Origin: Streptococcus sp. HPH0090
GTDB taxonomy: Bacteria; Bacillota; Bacilli; Lactobacillales; Streptococcaceae
Assembly: GCF_000411475.1 (NCBI RefSeq)
Contig: NZ_KE150465.1
Coordinates: forward strand, 60,120-124,119
Direction: 5' to 3'
DNA length: 64,000 nt
Shown: piece after piece, positions 9,818-17,776 of the stretch
Layout: each line of letters starts with the position of its first letter
How positions within the stretch are numbered: the first letter of the stretch is position 1
Made by a program: the position numbers and the translations under genes
The notes under the pieces: model-generated
What the model was told of the DNA's origin: nothing
The model's database searches: none
The model's input: only the letters and a program-made list of their open reading frames with translations

Positions 9818-10057
9818 CTATATTTCCTCAATTTCTACTAAATCTCCTGTCGTCATTGGATAATCAGACAGATGTTTTCCTTCATCAATCAACAAACCTT
9901 TATTGACTATTCTTAATTGGTATTTTTTTCTCTTTATTCCTGGATTAAAAATCGTATCAATTTCTCGGATTAGCCGACGTACTTCAATCTTTCGGGGAAT
10001 TCGAATATCCACATCCCTATCTTTCAAGCGCAGGGTAATATTGATATGTTGCTCCAT
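9818..10057 (-). CDS. esaB: EsaB, ubiquitin-like T7SS regulatory/structural protein
   Basis: 79 residues with the EsaB/YukD pattern: a beta-grasp, ubiquitin-like fold starting INITLRLKDRDVDIRIP and ending in a Leu/Asp-rich strand. It is required for T7SS function in other Firmicutes, though its exact role is unsettled. It lies in the conserved order essA-esaB-essB and its stop touches the essB start. Confidence 0.93.
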   Translation of the reverse strand: MEQHINITLRLKDRDVDIRIPRKIEVRRLIREIDTIFNPGIKRKKYQLRIVNKGLLIDEGKHLSDYPMTTGDLVEIEEI

Positions 10058-10121
10058 TACTTTTTGTATCTCCTGTCTGATTTATCCTTTTTCTATGTTT
10101 CTTGGACGAACTGTTAAAACA

Positions 10122-10586
10122 TCAATCCAAATTATCTGCCATCACTCGGTAACTCATCAAACCAGTGACACCCATCAGCAATAGAACGACTCCTACATAG
10201 AACATCTCTGGCATAAAATTATTCAATTCTCCTCCAGTAGTCTTATCTAAATTTGTTTGAAATTTAGATAATTTGTTGGAATTTGGTTGAAATAGTTGTT
10301 CTTGCAAATTATTTTTTACTGGTCCCTGTATAGCAGAAAACAGTTGGCCCCTTTCTGTGATCAACTGTTCCTCTTGATAATGTTGCATTTCCTGCAACTT
10401 CTTTTGAGTCGCTTCATTAAAAAGGTCTTTGACTTGTTCAGATTGAATACCAAACTTCAATCCTTCTTTCTTCTCAATTCGAGAATCGTCAAGTTGCAGA
10501 CTGTTATCCTTTATATCATCTGCAGTAGCTGTTGAAACTACTGCAGACGCTACCAAGGTAAGAAGCAAAAGAAATATTTTTTTCAT
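10122..10586 (-). CDS. essA: EssA, membrane component of type VIIb secretion
   Basis: 154 residues with a cleavable-looking or anchoring N-terminal hydrophobic segment (residues 3-22) and a second membrane segment near the C terminus (about 128-146). A charged, helical, Gln/Lys-rich middle joins them. Topology and place between esaA and esaB match EssA of the YueC/EssA family. Confidence 0.88.
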   Translation of the reverse strand: MKKIFLLLLTLVASAVVSTATADDIKDNSLQLDDSRIEKKEGLKFGIQSEQVKDLFNEATQKKLQEMQHYQEEQLITERGQLFSAIQGPVKNNLQEQLFQPNSNKLSKFQTNLDKTTGGELNNFMPEMFYVGVVLLLMGVTGLMSYRVMADNLD

Positions 10587-10597
10587 ATTCTTAATTT

Positions 10598-13500
10598 CTA
10601 TACTTTCTCAGGTTGATTTACTTGAAACCACAAACTTCCTGCTTTGATAAAAACGTTCATAACAATTAGAATTGCTATCACAAAAATTGTTGCGACAAAA
10701 ACTATAATTGTGGCTGGATGTCCATCAAAATATCCTGAGAGCAAGCCTTCTAATATTGATAAAACATTAAGGTTTTTGATAAATGCTGGGAAGCCTGTTA
10801 GACTAGCTGTTGTACCGATAGCATTTGATAGGTAGACAAAGCTAATCATCATAAAGAAGGCAAGTCCCATACCAATGACACGAAAATGTTTAAGTAAGAA
10901 ATATTGTCCTTGAATCAGCACAAATCCCGCTAAAACAATTAATAAAACCCATGATGGTTGATACTCACGACCAACTTGTAGCTGAATATTTGAAACGATA
11001 CCAACTACTAGACCAACAACAAGGCTTAGAGCAGATAAGATCGTTACAGTCACAAGATCTGTATCATGTAGTTTATCTAATTTAAATTTATCTTTAACCT
11101 TACGAATAATGTTTTGAGTTGCAAAGAGATAAGCTGTAAAGAGACTTACAATTTCCAAAAGTAGAATCCATGTAAACGGACGATATACATTAACTGTTGC
11201 TTTTACTGAAGATGAATTTTGCGCAACTGGATTTGATAGGAAATTGAGCAAGACTTCATTTGGCACTCCATTTTCATAAGCATTATTTAAAACTTTCAAG
11301 AAAGATTCAACAAAGTTGCCATTAGCTGTTAATTCCTCGTTAAATTGTGTCATCAACGAATCAGCATCCTGTGAAAGTTTTTCAGTACTAGTTTGAGCAT
11401 TTGATAATTCACGATTAAAATTACTCAAAGTCTCATTCACTGATTCAGCCACCTTCACATTGCTTTGAGAAGAAGTCTTCACACCTGCTGTTTCTGCTAA
11501 AAGAGCTGCAAAATCAGTATTTAGAGTTGTCAATTGCGTATTAGTAGTCTCAAAAGCAGTATTTCCTCCGTCTTGAGCCTTTTCCAAATTCTCTAGTTCC
11601 TTTTCTAACTGTTTGTACTTCTCAAGTTGGTCCTTGATTTTGGTATCCAATTCCTTGTTTGTATCCAAAACATCTCGCACATTTTTTTCTAATACAGGTT
11701 TCAAATCAGTCAATTTTGTTAAGGCCTTATCCACTTTGTCCTTAGCACCATCCGTATCTGTAGCACTGGCAGGAGCAGATAGACTATCTTCATATTTCTT
11801 CAGATTTGAAGTAATCGCTTCGTACCAAATATTTGTTAAAGCTGTAGAAACATTACTGTTTCGCAATCCTTTAATAGCATTATATGCTTTTAATAGTGAA
11901 TCCACTTTTTGATAAGTAGACTCTATTTTCTGAACCTTTTGTCCATAAGAAACCGCAGCTTTTTGAACATTTGCCACATCTACTGGAGCACTTACTGCTT
12001 GAACATCATTTAATGAAATATCGATTGATTTTGGTGTAGATGTTGGAGCTGGGGCTGGGGCTGGAGTTGCAGCTGAAGATGTTTCAGTTACACTGTATAC
12101 TACTTTAAAGGTCCCACCAGTCTTCAAATCAATTTCTTGACCAAGCATTACCGGAGTGCCATCATAGGTAACTGATGCAACCGTCACTCCCGTTTCGGAT
12201 TTCCATGTAACTTTAGCTTTTGTACCAGTTGTACCTACAGGAGTTGTACTTGTAATGGCTTCACTTTCCAGATTTTTCAAATCCGTTAAAGTTGTCCCCT
12301 CACTAGGAGTGCCCAAACTTTTTAATTTGCTATAGTCTAAGGAAGGTATAGTTACAGGTGAAATTCCAAAACCATTAAATACTTTTCCACTAAAATCTTC
12401 TGCTGGTAATTCAGATATTGCAGTTCCCAACAATCCTTCAATGGTTTTTTCAGCATTTTCTAGATCCTTATTCCCAGCTTTGTCTAGGAATTGTTCAAGA
12501 GTGATGTTGCCCTTTTCAGTTGTTCCGTAATAAGCCACTAATTTTTCATCGATAAAGTTATTAATATCCTTCTTATGATTTTCAAACTTAGTTCGCTCTT
12601 CAGTCAAATTAGTTTGTAATGCATCAATTTCTTTTCTGATATTTTCTGCTACTGCTTTATAGGAAGATCCAACTTCTGATGACGTACCATCAGAAGAGGC
12701 TGTTGTTCCATCTATATTAGAAGTCAGACTACCTTGAGCTTCAATTAATTTCTTATAAGTTTCAATTTGATTCTGAACTTCTGTGTGACTTTGACCGATT
12801 AATCCCGTAATAATATCCGCATGATTTTCCTTCTCGGAAACCCTTGCTTTAAGCAAATCAGCAATTTTATTACCATAAGCAATCTGTGAGGTATCATAGC
12901 GGTCAAAAATTTGCGTATAGCTTTCCAAACCTGTCTTTAAAGCATTGTTTGATTCTACTGAAGAACTAGACATGCTATAAAGGGTTGGAAAAAGATTTTT
13001 CGAGTTGATAGCTGTCCCATATAAGTTGGTACGATAACTTCCGATATTGGTCGCTTGTATCTGTGAGCTAGCTTGGACATTTTTTTGTGCAGTATAAAGA
13101 TTACTCAAAATGCTAGCCATATACATATCTACTAGTTGGCTATTCAGATCTGCTACAATATCTTTTGCTAGTTTATTGGCATCATTCTCAACCTGCAAAT
13201 TTCCTTGTGCATTGATCTTATAATTGATAATGGTCTTGTCTACATTAATCTTATTGATATCCAATACTTTCTCAGAAAAGTCACTAGGAATCGTTAAAAC
13301 TAGTTGGTATTTCCCACTTTCTAATCCAGCATCTGCTGTTCCGCGAGGTACAACGAACCAATTTTGCGAATTATCCCGCTCAATGTTTTTTACATAACTA
13401 GCACCTAGGTTATACTCTTTCGTATCCATATAAACGGGCTTATCTTCATTTACGATAGCCACATTTAATTTAGTCTGTTGGTTTGCTTTTTGATTGCTTT

Positions 13501-13615
13501 CATTGCTAATAGTAGTATTTTTTTGAACAGACAGATTCAAAAAAATCATCGAAGCGAGCAATAATAGTGCTAACAGACTACTTCCTACATACTTAAAAAT
13601 CTTATTCTTTCCCAT
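10598..13615 (-). CDS. esaA: EsaA/YueB-family T7SS membrane protein
   Basis: 1,005 residues. One N-terminal membrane segment (about 11-27) is followed by a very long extracellular part (30-820) rich in coiled coil, then about five to six C-terminal membrane segments (from about 825). A Pro/Ala/Thr-rich hinge lies near residues 515-535. EsaA forms an elongated surface-exposed dimer linking the secretion machine to the cell surface; its Bacillus relative YueB is the SPP1 phage receptor. The 1,005-residue length is typical. Only about 70 bp and a terminator-like hairpin separate it from esxA. Confidence 0.95.
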   Translation of the reverse strand: MGKNKIFKYVGSSLLALLLLASMIFLNLSVQKNTTISNESNQKANQQTKLNVAIVNEDKPVYMDTKEYNLGASYVKNIERDNSQNWFVVPRGTADAGLESGKYQLVLTIPSDFSEKVLDINKINVDKTIINYKINAQGNLQVENDANKLAKDIVADLNSQLVDMYMASILSNLYTAQKNVQASSQIQATNIGSYRTNLYGTAINSKNLFPTLYSMSSSSVESNNALKTGLESYTQIFDRYDTSQIAYGNKIADLLKARVSEKENHADIITGLIGQSHTEVQNQIETYKKLIEAQGSLTSNIDGTTASSDGTSSEVGSSYKAVAENIRKEIDALQTNLTEERTKFENHKKDINNFIDEKLVAYYGTTEKGNITLEQFLDKAGNKDLENAEKTIEGLLGTAISELPAEDFSGKVFNGFGISPVTIPSLDYSKLKSLGTPSEGTTLTDLKNLESEAITSTTPVGTTGTKAKVTWKSETGVTVASVTYDGTPVMLGQEIDLKTGGTFKVVYSVTETSSAATPAPAPAPTSTPKSIDISLNDVQAVSAPVDVANVQKAAVSYGQKVQKIESTYQKVDSLLKAYNAIKGLRNSNVSTALTNIWYEAITSNLKKYEDSLSAPASATDTDGAKDKVDKALTKLTDLKPVLEKNVRDVLDTNKELDTKIKDQLEKYKQLEKELENLEKAQDGGNTAFETTNTQLTTLNTDFAALLAETAGVKTSSQSNVKVAESVNETLSNFNRELSNAQTSTEKLSQDADSLMTQFNEELTANGNFVESFLKVLNNAYENGVPNEVLLNFLSNPVAQNSSSVKATVNVYRPFTWILLLEIVSLFTAYLFATQNIIRKVKDKFKLDKLHDTDLVTVTILSALSLVVGLVVGIVSNIQLQVGREYQPSWVLLIVLAGFVLIQGQYFLLKHFRVIGMGLAFFMMISFVYLSNAIGTTASLTGFPAFIKNLNVLSILEGLLSGYFDGHPATIIVFVATIFVIAILIVMNVFIKAGSLWFQVNQPEKV

Positions 13616-13646
13616 TATCCCTTTTAATCATCTCCATAACAAAAAT

Positions 13647-13666
13647 AGGAAGGCTCTCGCCCTCCT
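13647..13666 (-). terminator. Hairpin between esxA and esaA, probable partial terminator
   Basis: On the minus strand AGGAGGGC pairs with GCCTTCCT around a GAGA loop and is followed by a short T run. It lies inside the esx operon, just after the esxA stop, so it probably lets esxA be transcribed in excess of the membrane components. Partial termination is inferred. Confidence 0.7.
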
Positions 13667-13684
13667 AAAGCCACTTATAACAAA

Positions 13685-13969
13685 TTAAATTTGTGCTGCA
13701 AGATCTTGGTCGTTTTGTTCAACAATCTCAGCAACTTTATTCAACTGTGCATTAATTTCATCGAGCAAAGTAGCGAACTCTTCAATTTTTGGAGACAATT
13801 CTGTAAATTGGCGATCAAAGCTCTCAAAAGCAGAACCTTTCCAGTTCTCTCTGATAACTTCTTGTTCGCTACTCAATGTACGAAGCACTTGTCTTACTTC
13901 TTCAGCACCATTAGTGTATTTCTGAGCAGAAGTACGTAGTTCTTCTGTTGTTAATTGAATTAAAGCCAT
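13685..13969 (-). CDS. esxA: EsxA, WXG100 secreted protein
   Basis: 94 residues with the exact WXG100 layout: two helices joined by W43-K-G45 in ENWKGSAFESF. It is the first gene of the core T7SS operon, preceded by AAGGAG at a good distance. EsxA is the hallmark exported dimer of the system and is needed for export of other substrates. Confidence 0.97.
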   Translation of the reverse strand: MALIQLTTEELRTSAQKYTNGAEEVRQVLRTLSSEQEVIRENWKGSAFESFDRQFTELSPKIEEFATLLDEINAQLNKVAEIVEQNDQDLAAQI

Positions 13970-14001
13970 GTGAAACTCCTTTAAATTAGTTTTATAGGTT
14001 T

Positions 14002-14030
14002 ATTATATCAATAAATGCTGACGGTTGCAA
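14002..14030 (-). promoter_or_regulatory. Strong sigma-A promoter of the esxA-essC operon
   Basis: Minus strand TTGCAA (14025-14030), exactly 17 bp, then TATAAT (14002-14007). The esxA start is about 30 bp further on. This is the only near-consensus promoter seen for the core operon. Confidence 0.85.
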
Positions 14031-14080
14031 GCTTTTATTCATTTTTAAACTGTTTTATTTTAATTATTTTTGAACAAACG

Positions 14081-14105
14081 AAAAAACTATCGATCGACAG
14101 TTTTT
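14081..14105 (-). terminator. Palindromic terminator ending the lipase effector module
   Basis: A near-perfect palindrome (AAAAACTRTCGA/TCGAYAGTTTTT) ends in a T run on the minus strand. It separates the upstream effector module from the esxA promoter. It is symmetric enough to work in both directions. Confidence 0.8.
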
Positions 14106-14177
14106 CTTTGCATCCTTACTTTTTTGTTTCTAACTAAAAACTATAGAAACCAACTTCTTTTTTTACAGAGTATATTA

Positions 14178-14486
14178 TTAGACTTTTCTTTCTTCTACCT
14201 GTTTGTAATAGTTTTTATTCTCTTGATGTCGAGCTTCTAGTACATTCTCTATACGATTCTTATAAAGTTGATGGTAGCCATCCAAATTATTCTCGATTTC
14301 GTAAATATAAGGTTGAATTTCAGCAAAGCTACAATCTCTACATGCATAGGAAAGCGCCTCTAGGAGATGATCCGTCTCCCTACTAAACTTGTGGAAATCG
14401 TCATCCAAATCCATCTCCAAACGCTCTAAGTCTCGCAATTTACGATTGTGCTCATCCTCTAGTTTCTGAAGTTCCTTTTTATCCAT
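14178..14486 (-). CDS. Small coiled-coil partner of the lipase effector (TlaA/Lap-like)
   Basis: 102 residues, almost wholly charged helix (residues 1-35 and 60-102), no signal peptide. It is the last gene of the lipase module, 13 bp after its neighbour. Pairs of small helical proteins next to a T7SS lipase match the TlaA1/TlaA2 targeting partners described for S. aureus TslA. The style also recalls DUF3958-type LXG-associated proteins. The partner role is inferred from context. Confidence 0.6.
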   Translation of the reverse strand: MDKKELQKLEDEHNRKLRDLERLEMDLDDDFHKFSRETDHLLEALSYACRDCSFAEIQPYIYEIENNLDGYHQLYKNRIENVLEARHQENKNYYKQVEERKV

Positions 14487-14499
14487 GACGAGTTTTCTC

Positions 14500-14814
14500 C
14501 TAGTTTTTGATTGGACTTTGTAAAGTAGGGGTTTGCAAGGTCTGGGTCAGATAAGTTTCAGCTGCTTCAGTAGCCTTGCCCTCAAACCCACCTTTAATAT
14601 TGTTCACATAGGTCTTAGAAGCATACTCTTGCATATCAGAGGCTGCTTCTTGTAACTTTTTAGCTAACTCTTCTCCTTTTGCAAGGATAGATAGTTCTTT
14701 TGCTCTTACCAAGGCCCCAACTGCTTGTCGTTCTTGTTCTTTCATTCTTTCTTTGAAGCCTCTGTCGAGTTGCTCTCTTGTAATTAAAGTATCTTCATCC
14801 GTTAGGACTAACAT
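14500..14814 (-). CDS. Small helical partner of the lipase effector (TlaA/Lap-like)
   Basis: 104 residues, predicted helical with an Ala/Lys/Glu-rich middle and no signal peptide. Its start lies inside the 3' end of the lipase gene (20 bp overlap), which implies translational coupling and a protein complex. It is likely one of two adaptors that bind the helical C-terminal half of the lipase and present it to the secretion system. I see no WXG motif in this protein itself. Confidence 0.6.
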   Translation of the reverse strand: MLVLTDEDTLITREQLDRGFKERMKEQERQAVGALVRAKELSILAKGEELAKKLQEAASDMQEYASKTYVNNIKGGFEGKATEAAETYLTQTLQTPTLQSPIKN

Positions 14815-16318
14815 TTTTCCCCCTCCATGTTTGTTTTACATCTGCCAATAGATTATTAAAATCCTCAGCTCTTTCCGTATCTATAGTCTCAAAGGAACCA
14901 CTAGCTTTAACCAGGCTTTCCCCTAGTTGCTCGATTTGTGTCAGGAAGGATTTGGCTGCTTTCTCCGTATCACTCGCAAGACCTTCATCCCAAAAACTTG
15001 TCATATCAAAACCAGAAAGTAGATTCGTAACTTCTGAACTTGACAAGTATCCAACCATGTCAAACGCTGTCTGTCTTGTTTCTTTTACCATGTTTTGAAT
15101 ATCTTCCTTAGCATCTGAAAGTAAGGTTTTCACATTTTTAACTTTATCTTCCATATCAAAATTTGCCAACTGGGCTGCTGTCTGAAGCAGTTGAGCTCGA
15201 ACCAAGATTCTTTGATTTCCTGAAAGATTGCCGTTTCTCAGTTGTTCCTGATAACGAGGAATAGCCTCACGATCCCACTTTATAGATTCCTGACGGGCTT
15301 CTTCGACGATCTTACTATATTCAGTTGTAAAATTCTCGTAAACGGCATAACCAATAGCTGCCTTTATTTTAAACTCACCTTTCATAATGGAATTTAAAAC
15401 ATTGGTTGCTACATTTTCATCAACTCCTAAAGCCCTGAGAGAATCCAAAGATGTCGCAATCAATCGAGCTAGCTTTTCACCTGCCCTGAGCAATTCTGGG
15501 TGAAAGTCCTCTGAAGCAGTCAATAAATTTCCCTTCCCATCCGATTGGAAAACACCAAAGTCATGGGAACTTTCCGGATCAGAAATCTGGGTATAGTGCA
15601 AGGGAACAAGGACATTGACTTTACCGACTGGTTTTTTGAGGGGTTCATCGGAATCCTCAGGTAATTTAGTAATGGTGTGCTCTCGATTAAGCATACCCAC
15701 GATATCAAAAGGATTGACATAATACTCGATTTTTTCGCTAATCTTTTGGATTTTCTCATCGCTGAGGCCCATTTTCTTTAAACTCTTTGTCGTGTCTGGA
15801 CCGTCAAAGAGAACAACTTTGCCGATTTTCTTCAGTTCTTCATCAGTGAGTCCAGCGACCCCTTGCGCAGAGACAATGGTTCCTAGGGAGTGAGCTGTGA
15901 TGTCCATCGTAGCATGCGGAGCTTTTTCACGCATCGCTGCGATTTTAGCTTTCATACCTGCCGTCGCTAACTTGGCTTGCGGTATATGGATATGGTTAAG
16001 GGCAAACTTCGCATCATTGTCAACCCAGTCATTCCGATTTTCCAAACTGATGGCATCGCTCCCGCGGATAGCCATATAGGTTTTCGTAGTATCTGACCCT
16101 AAGGTAGGCGTATCCGTTAAGTAGTAGGCACTGAAACCAGCTTCATCATCAGTTAACAATCCTTTTTGATAACGTTTGTGATGAGTATCCTGCCTCATCC
16201 CATTTGTATCAGGAACTGGTGTCGATGTGACTTTATAAGTATCTCTTAAATCAGGATCCGGTTGCAAATAGACTTTACCATCATGAGGAAGTTTTTTCCC
16301 TCCGGGGGTGATTCCCAT
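14795..16318 (-). CDS. TslA-like T7SS lipase effector, main reading frame (N-terminal about 60 residues are in another frame)
   Basis: 507 residues in this frame. Residues 1-290 are an alpha/beta-hydrolase lipase: nucleophile elbow AHSLG with S144, likely acid D205 (NPFDIVG) and base H252 (SSHDFG). Residues 295-507 are helical and end in a W-R-G turn (498-500) close to the C terminus. Lipase first and targeting helices last is the reverse of LXG toxins and is the arrangement described for S. aureus TslA, whose lipase attacks membrane lipids of competitors. The ATG at 16318 has only a weak ribosome binding site and the natural N terminus lies upstream in the next frame. If translated only from here, the catalytic core would still be complete. 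Confidence 0.8.
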   Translation of the reverse strand: MGITPGGKKLPHDGKVYLQPDPDLRDTYKVTSTPVPDTNGMRQDTHHKRYQKGLLTDDEAGFSAYYLTDTPTLGSDTTKTYMAIRGSDAISLENRNDWVDNDAKFALNHIHIPQAKLATAGMKAKIAAMREKAPHATMDITAHSLGTIVSAQGVAGLTDEELKKIGKVVLFDGPDTTKSLKKMGLSDEKIQKISEKIEYYVNPFDIVGMLNREHTITKLPEDSDEPLKKPVGKVNVLVPLHYTQISDPESSHDFGVFQSDGKGNLLTASEDFHPELLRAGEKLARLIATSLDSLRALGVDENVATNVLNSIMKGEFKIKAAIGYAVYENFTTEYSKIVEEARQESIKWDREAIPRYQEQLRNGNLSGNQRILVRAQLLQTAAQLANFDMEDKVKNVKTLLSDAKEDIQNMVKETRQTAFDMVGYLSSSEVTNLLSGFDMTSFWDEGLASDTEKAAKSFLTQIEQLGESLVKASGSFETIDTERAEDFNNLLADVKQTWRGKNVSPNG

Positions 16319-16482
16319 TCTCTTTTATCTTTATTATAAAATTTATTATCTCTAGAGAAATCAAACAGCTGATAATCAAGAGCATTATTATCTGGCGGAA
16401 AATTATTGGGGCGCCCATTATATGCAGATTGTGCTAAATCCGCATAAAAATTATCAAAGGTTTTTAAATTACTATTAGTCAT
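16246..16482 (-). pseudogene. N-terminal segment of the TslA-like lipase in the other frame (-1 shift needed)
   Basis: From ATG 16482 this frame reads MTNSNLKTFDNFYADLAQ and runs about 60 residues that join smoothly to the lipase frame. The frames meet near 16281-16300, where the minus strand reads GGGAAAAAACTTC. In the first frame this is A-AAA-AAC, the classic -1 slippery heptamer. One more A would also make the gene open. The gene is therefore either broken by a one-base loss in an A tract, switchable by slippage, or translated by frameshifting; a sequencing error is also possible. The start overlaps the stop of the upstream immunity-like gene. Confidence 0.7.
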
Positions 16483-16897
16483 AATAATACCATCCCCCAT
16501 CCCTATAAATTCTTATAGGCTGCATTTCATAAATTCCAAATTCCTTTGGTATACTGTTTGCATTATTGTCTAAAGAAAATCCAACCATGAATTTCGTCTT
16601 ATCATTATTATTTACCTTTCCTCTAAGTGTCAACATATAGCCACCACCTTGTGGAGTTCCATTTCCTACTTGACCAACCTTCATACTATCCCAATCAAAC
16701 TGAACACTTTCAACTTTAGGACTTAAAGACTTGACAAAATCAGCCATATCTTCTTCATGTTCTTTCAAATAAGCCAACTGCTTAGATCGCGGGCTCAGAG
16801 TTATTCCTCCAAATAGATTTGTTTCCTGTGCCATCCATGCGCCTCCTCCAAATACTACAAGAGCTAAAACCAGCCAAAGTAAAGTACGTTTTTTCAT
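16475..16897 (-). CDS. Membrane-anchored candidate immunity protein to the lipase, copy 1
   Basis: 140 residues. A Lys/Arg start and a hydrophobic segment at residues 6-24 without a lipobox Cys point to an N-terminal membrane anchor with the rest outside. The first 47 residues are nearly identical to the gene at 17038-17439; the shared VGNGTPQGGG lies mid-protein and the C-terminal halves differ. It sits directly before, and overlaps, the lipase start. An exported anchored protein is the kind needed to block a lipase arriving from outside. The S. aureus counterpart TilA is a lipoprotein; no sequence identity to it is claimed. Confidence 0.6.
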   Translation of the reverse strand: MKKRTLLWLVLALVVFGGGAWMAQETNLFGGITLSPRSKQLAYLKEHEEDMADFVKSLSPKVESVQFDWDSMKVGQVGNGTPQGGGYMLTLRGKVNNNDKTKFMVGFSLDNNANSIPKEFGIYEMQPIRIYRDGGWYYYD

Positions 16898-17017
16898 CTT
16901 TTTCCTCCTATATAGCGGAATCTATGTATATTATATCATGAATGTAAAAAAAAATACTTTTAGCAAGTATTGTAAGTCAGTAGGGAATGAGTGATATTAA
17001 ATTTGAGTAAAAATTAT
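16757..17017 (-). repeat. Direct repeat unit 1 (immunity N-terminus, promoter, lipase-start remnant)
   Basis: About 261 bp that recur at 17299-17559, offset 542 bp. It covers the first 47 codons of the immunity gene, its promoter, and upstream sequence that includes a decayed copy of the lipase N-terminal codons. Confidence 0.85.
16930..16938 (-). promoter_or_regulatory. Extended -10 promoter of immunity copy 1 / lipase module
   Basis: Minus strand TGATATAAT, an extended -10 element with no good -35. The same sequence precedes copy 2 because the whole unit is duplicated. Confidence 0.65.
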
Positions 17018-17037
17018 CAAAGGTTTTTAGATTACTG

Positions 17038-17439
17038 TTAGTCAAAAATCTTTCCCCCCACTCTTAAATAATTGGCTAAAGCCATTGAATTAGGAATAAT
17101 TTCACCATTCTCAATATCAAAAGTTACATTCCAGGAAGAGGACTCAATATGATTAAAGCTACCATATACATTTACAATTTCTCCTCCTCCTTGAGGAGTC
17201 CCATTCCCAACTTTTTCCCACTTGGTTTCATCCCAAGCAATCTGAACAGATTCAATCTTTGAATTTTTAGACTTTACAAAATCTTCTATCTCTTGTTCAT
17301 GCTCCTTCAAATAAGCCAACTGCTTAGCCCGTGGGCTTAGAGTTATCCCTCCAAATAGATTTGTTTCCTGTGCCATCCATGCGCCTCCTCCAAATACTAC
17401 AAGAGCTAAAACTAGCCAAAGTAAAGTACGTTTTTTCAT
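17038..17439 (-). CDS. Membrane-anchored candidate immunity protein, duplicated copy 2
   Basis: 133 residues, the same N-terminal anchor as the 16475 gene (first 47 residues nearly identical) but a different C-terminal half. It is followed not by a lipase but by a short remnant of the lipase start (TNSNLKTFDNFYSNL, then stop). It is thus an orphan copy, probably kept as immunity against variant lipases from other strains. It has its own promoter and ribosome binding site. Confidence 0.6.
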   Translation of the reverse strand: MKKRTLLWLVLALVVFGGGAWMAQETNLFGGITLSPRAKQLAYLKEHEQEIEDFVKSKNSKIESVQIAWDETKWEKVGNGTPQGGGEIVNVYGSFNHIESSSWNVTFDIENGEIIPNSMALANYLRVGGKIFD

Positions 17440-17559
17440 CCCTTTCCTCCTATATAGCGGAATCTATGTATATTATATCATGAATGTAAAAAAAAATACT
17501 TTTAGCAAGTATTGTAAGTCAGTAGGGAATGAATGATGTTAAATTTGAGTAAAAATTAT
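17299..17559 (-). repeat. Direct repeat unit 2
   Basis: Second copy of the 261-bp unit. Its upstream end also shows a decayed lipase-start remnant (FYSNL-like codons near 17527-17559), hinting at a third, earlier unit now lost. Confidence 0.85.
17472..17480 (-). promoter_or_regulatory. Extended -10 promoter of immunity copy 2
   Basis: Minus strand TGATATAAT, identical to the element before copy 1. Confidence 0.65.
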
Positions 17560-17560
17560 A

Positions 17561-17599
17561 AAAAAAAAGCACCCATGAGGTAAACTCTTGAGTGCTTTG
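17561..17599 (-). terminator. Intrinsic terminator with T9 tail
   Basis: Minus strand AAAGCACTCAAGAG pairs with CTCATGGGTGCTTT and is followed by a run of T. It insulates the immunity array from upstream transcription; no intact gene now feeds it. Confidence 0.8.
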
Positions 17600-17622
17600 A
17601 AACGTTGATATAATCGTATTGA

Positions 17623-17709
17623 TTAACGTTTTGAGGCAACTGACTTTGTCAGATTGCAGCCACATTTGTAAGCGACTAAAGTCGCAACAACTGTGTCAAT
17701 TGCACCAAT
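17623..17709 (-). pseudogene. Short coding-like remnant of unknown origin
   Basis: The minus strand reads IGAIDTVVATLVAYKCGC then NLTKSVASKR and a stop, directly before the terminator at 17561-17599. An in-frame stop precedes it and there is no start, so this is at most the 3' end of a lost small gene. The hydrophobic Cys-containing end is bacteriocin-like in look only. Confidence 0.25.
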
Positions 17710-17727
17710 TTAGTATGGAAGCATAAA

Positions 17728-17753
17728 AAAGAACACCCCGAAAGGTGCTCTTT
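17728..17753 (-). terminator. Terminator downstream of rpsI-end copy 3
   Basis: Minus strand AAAGAGCACC/GGTGTTCTTT with a CCGAAA-type loop and a T run. It follows the third copy of the rpsI 3' end by about 25 bp. Confidence 0.7.
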
Positions 17754-17776
17754 GTAAGTACAGTAATTCTTTCGAA

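Noticed and set aside
17623-17709. A bacteriocin gene
   Set aside because: Only a short C-terminal-like piece with an in-frame stop before it; kept only as a low-confidence remnant.
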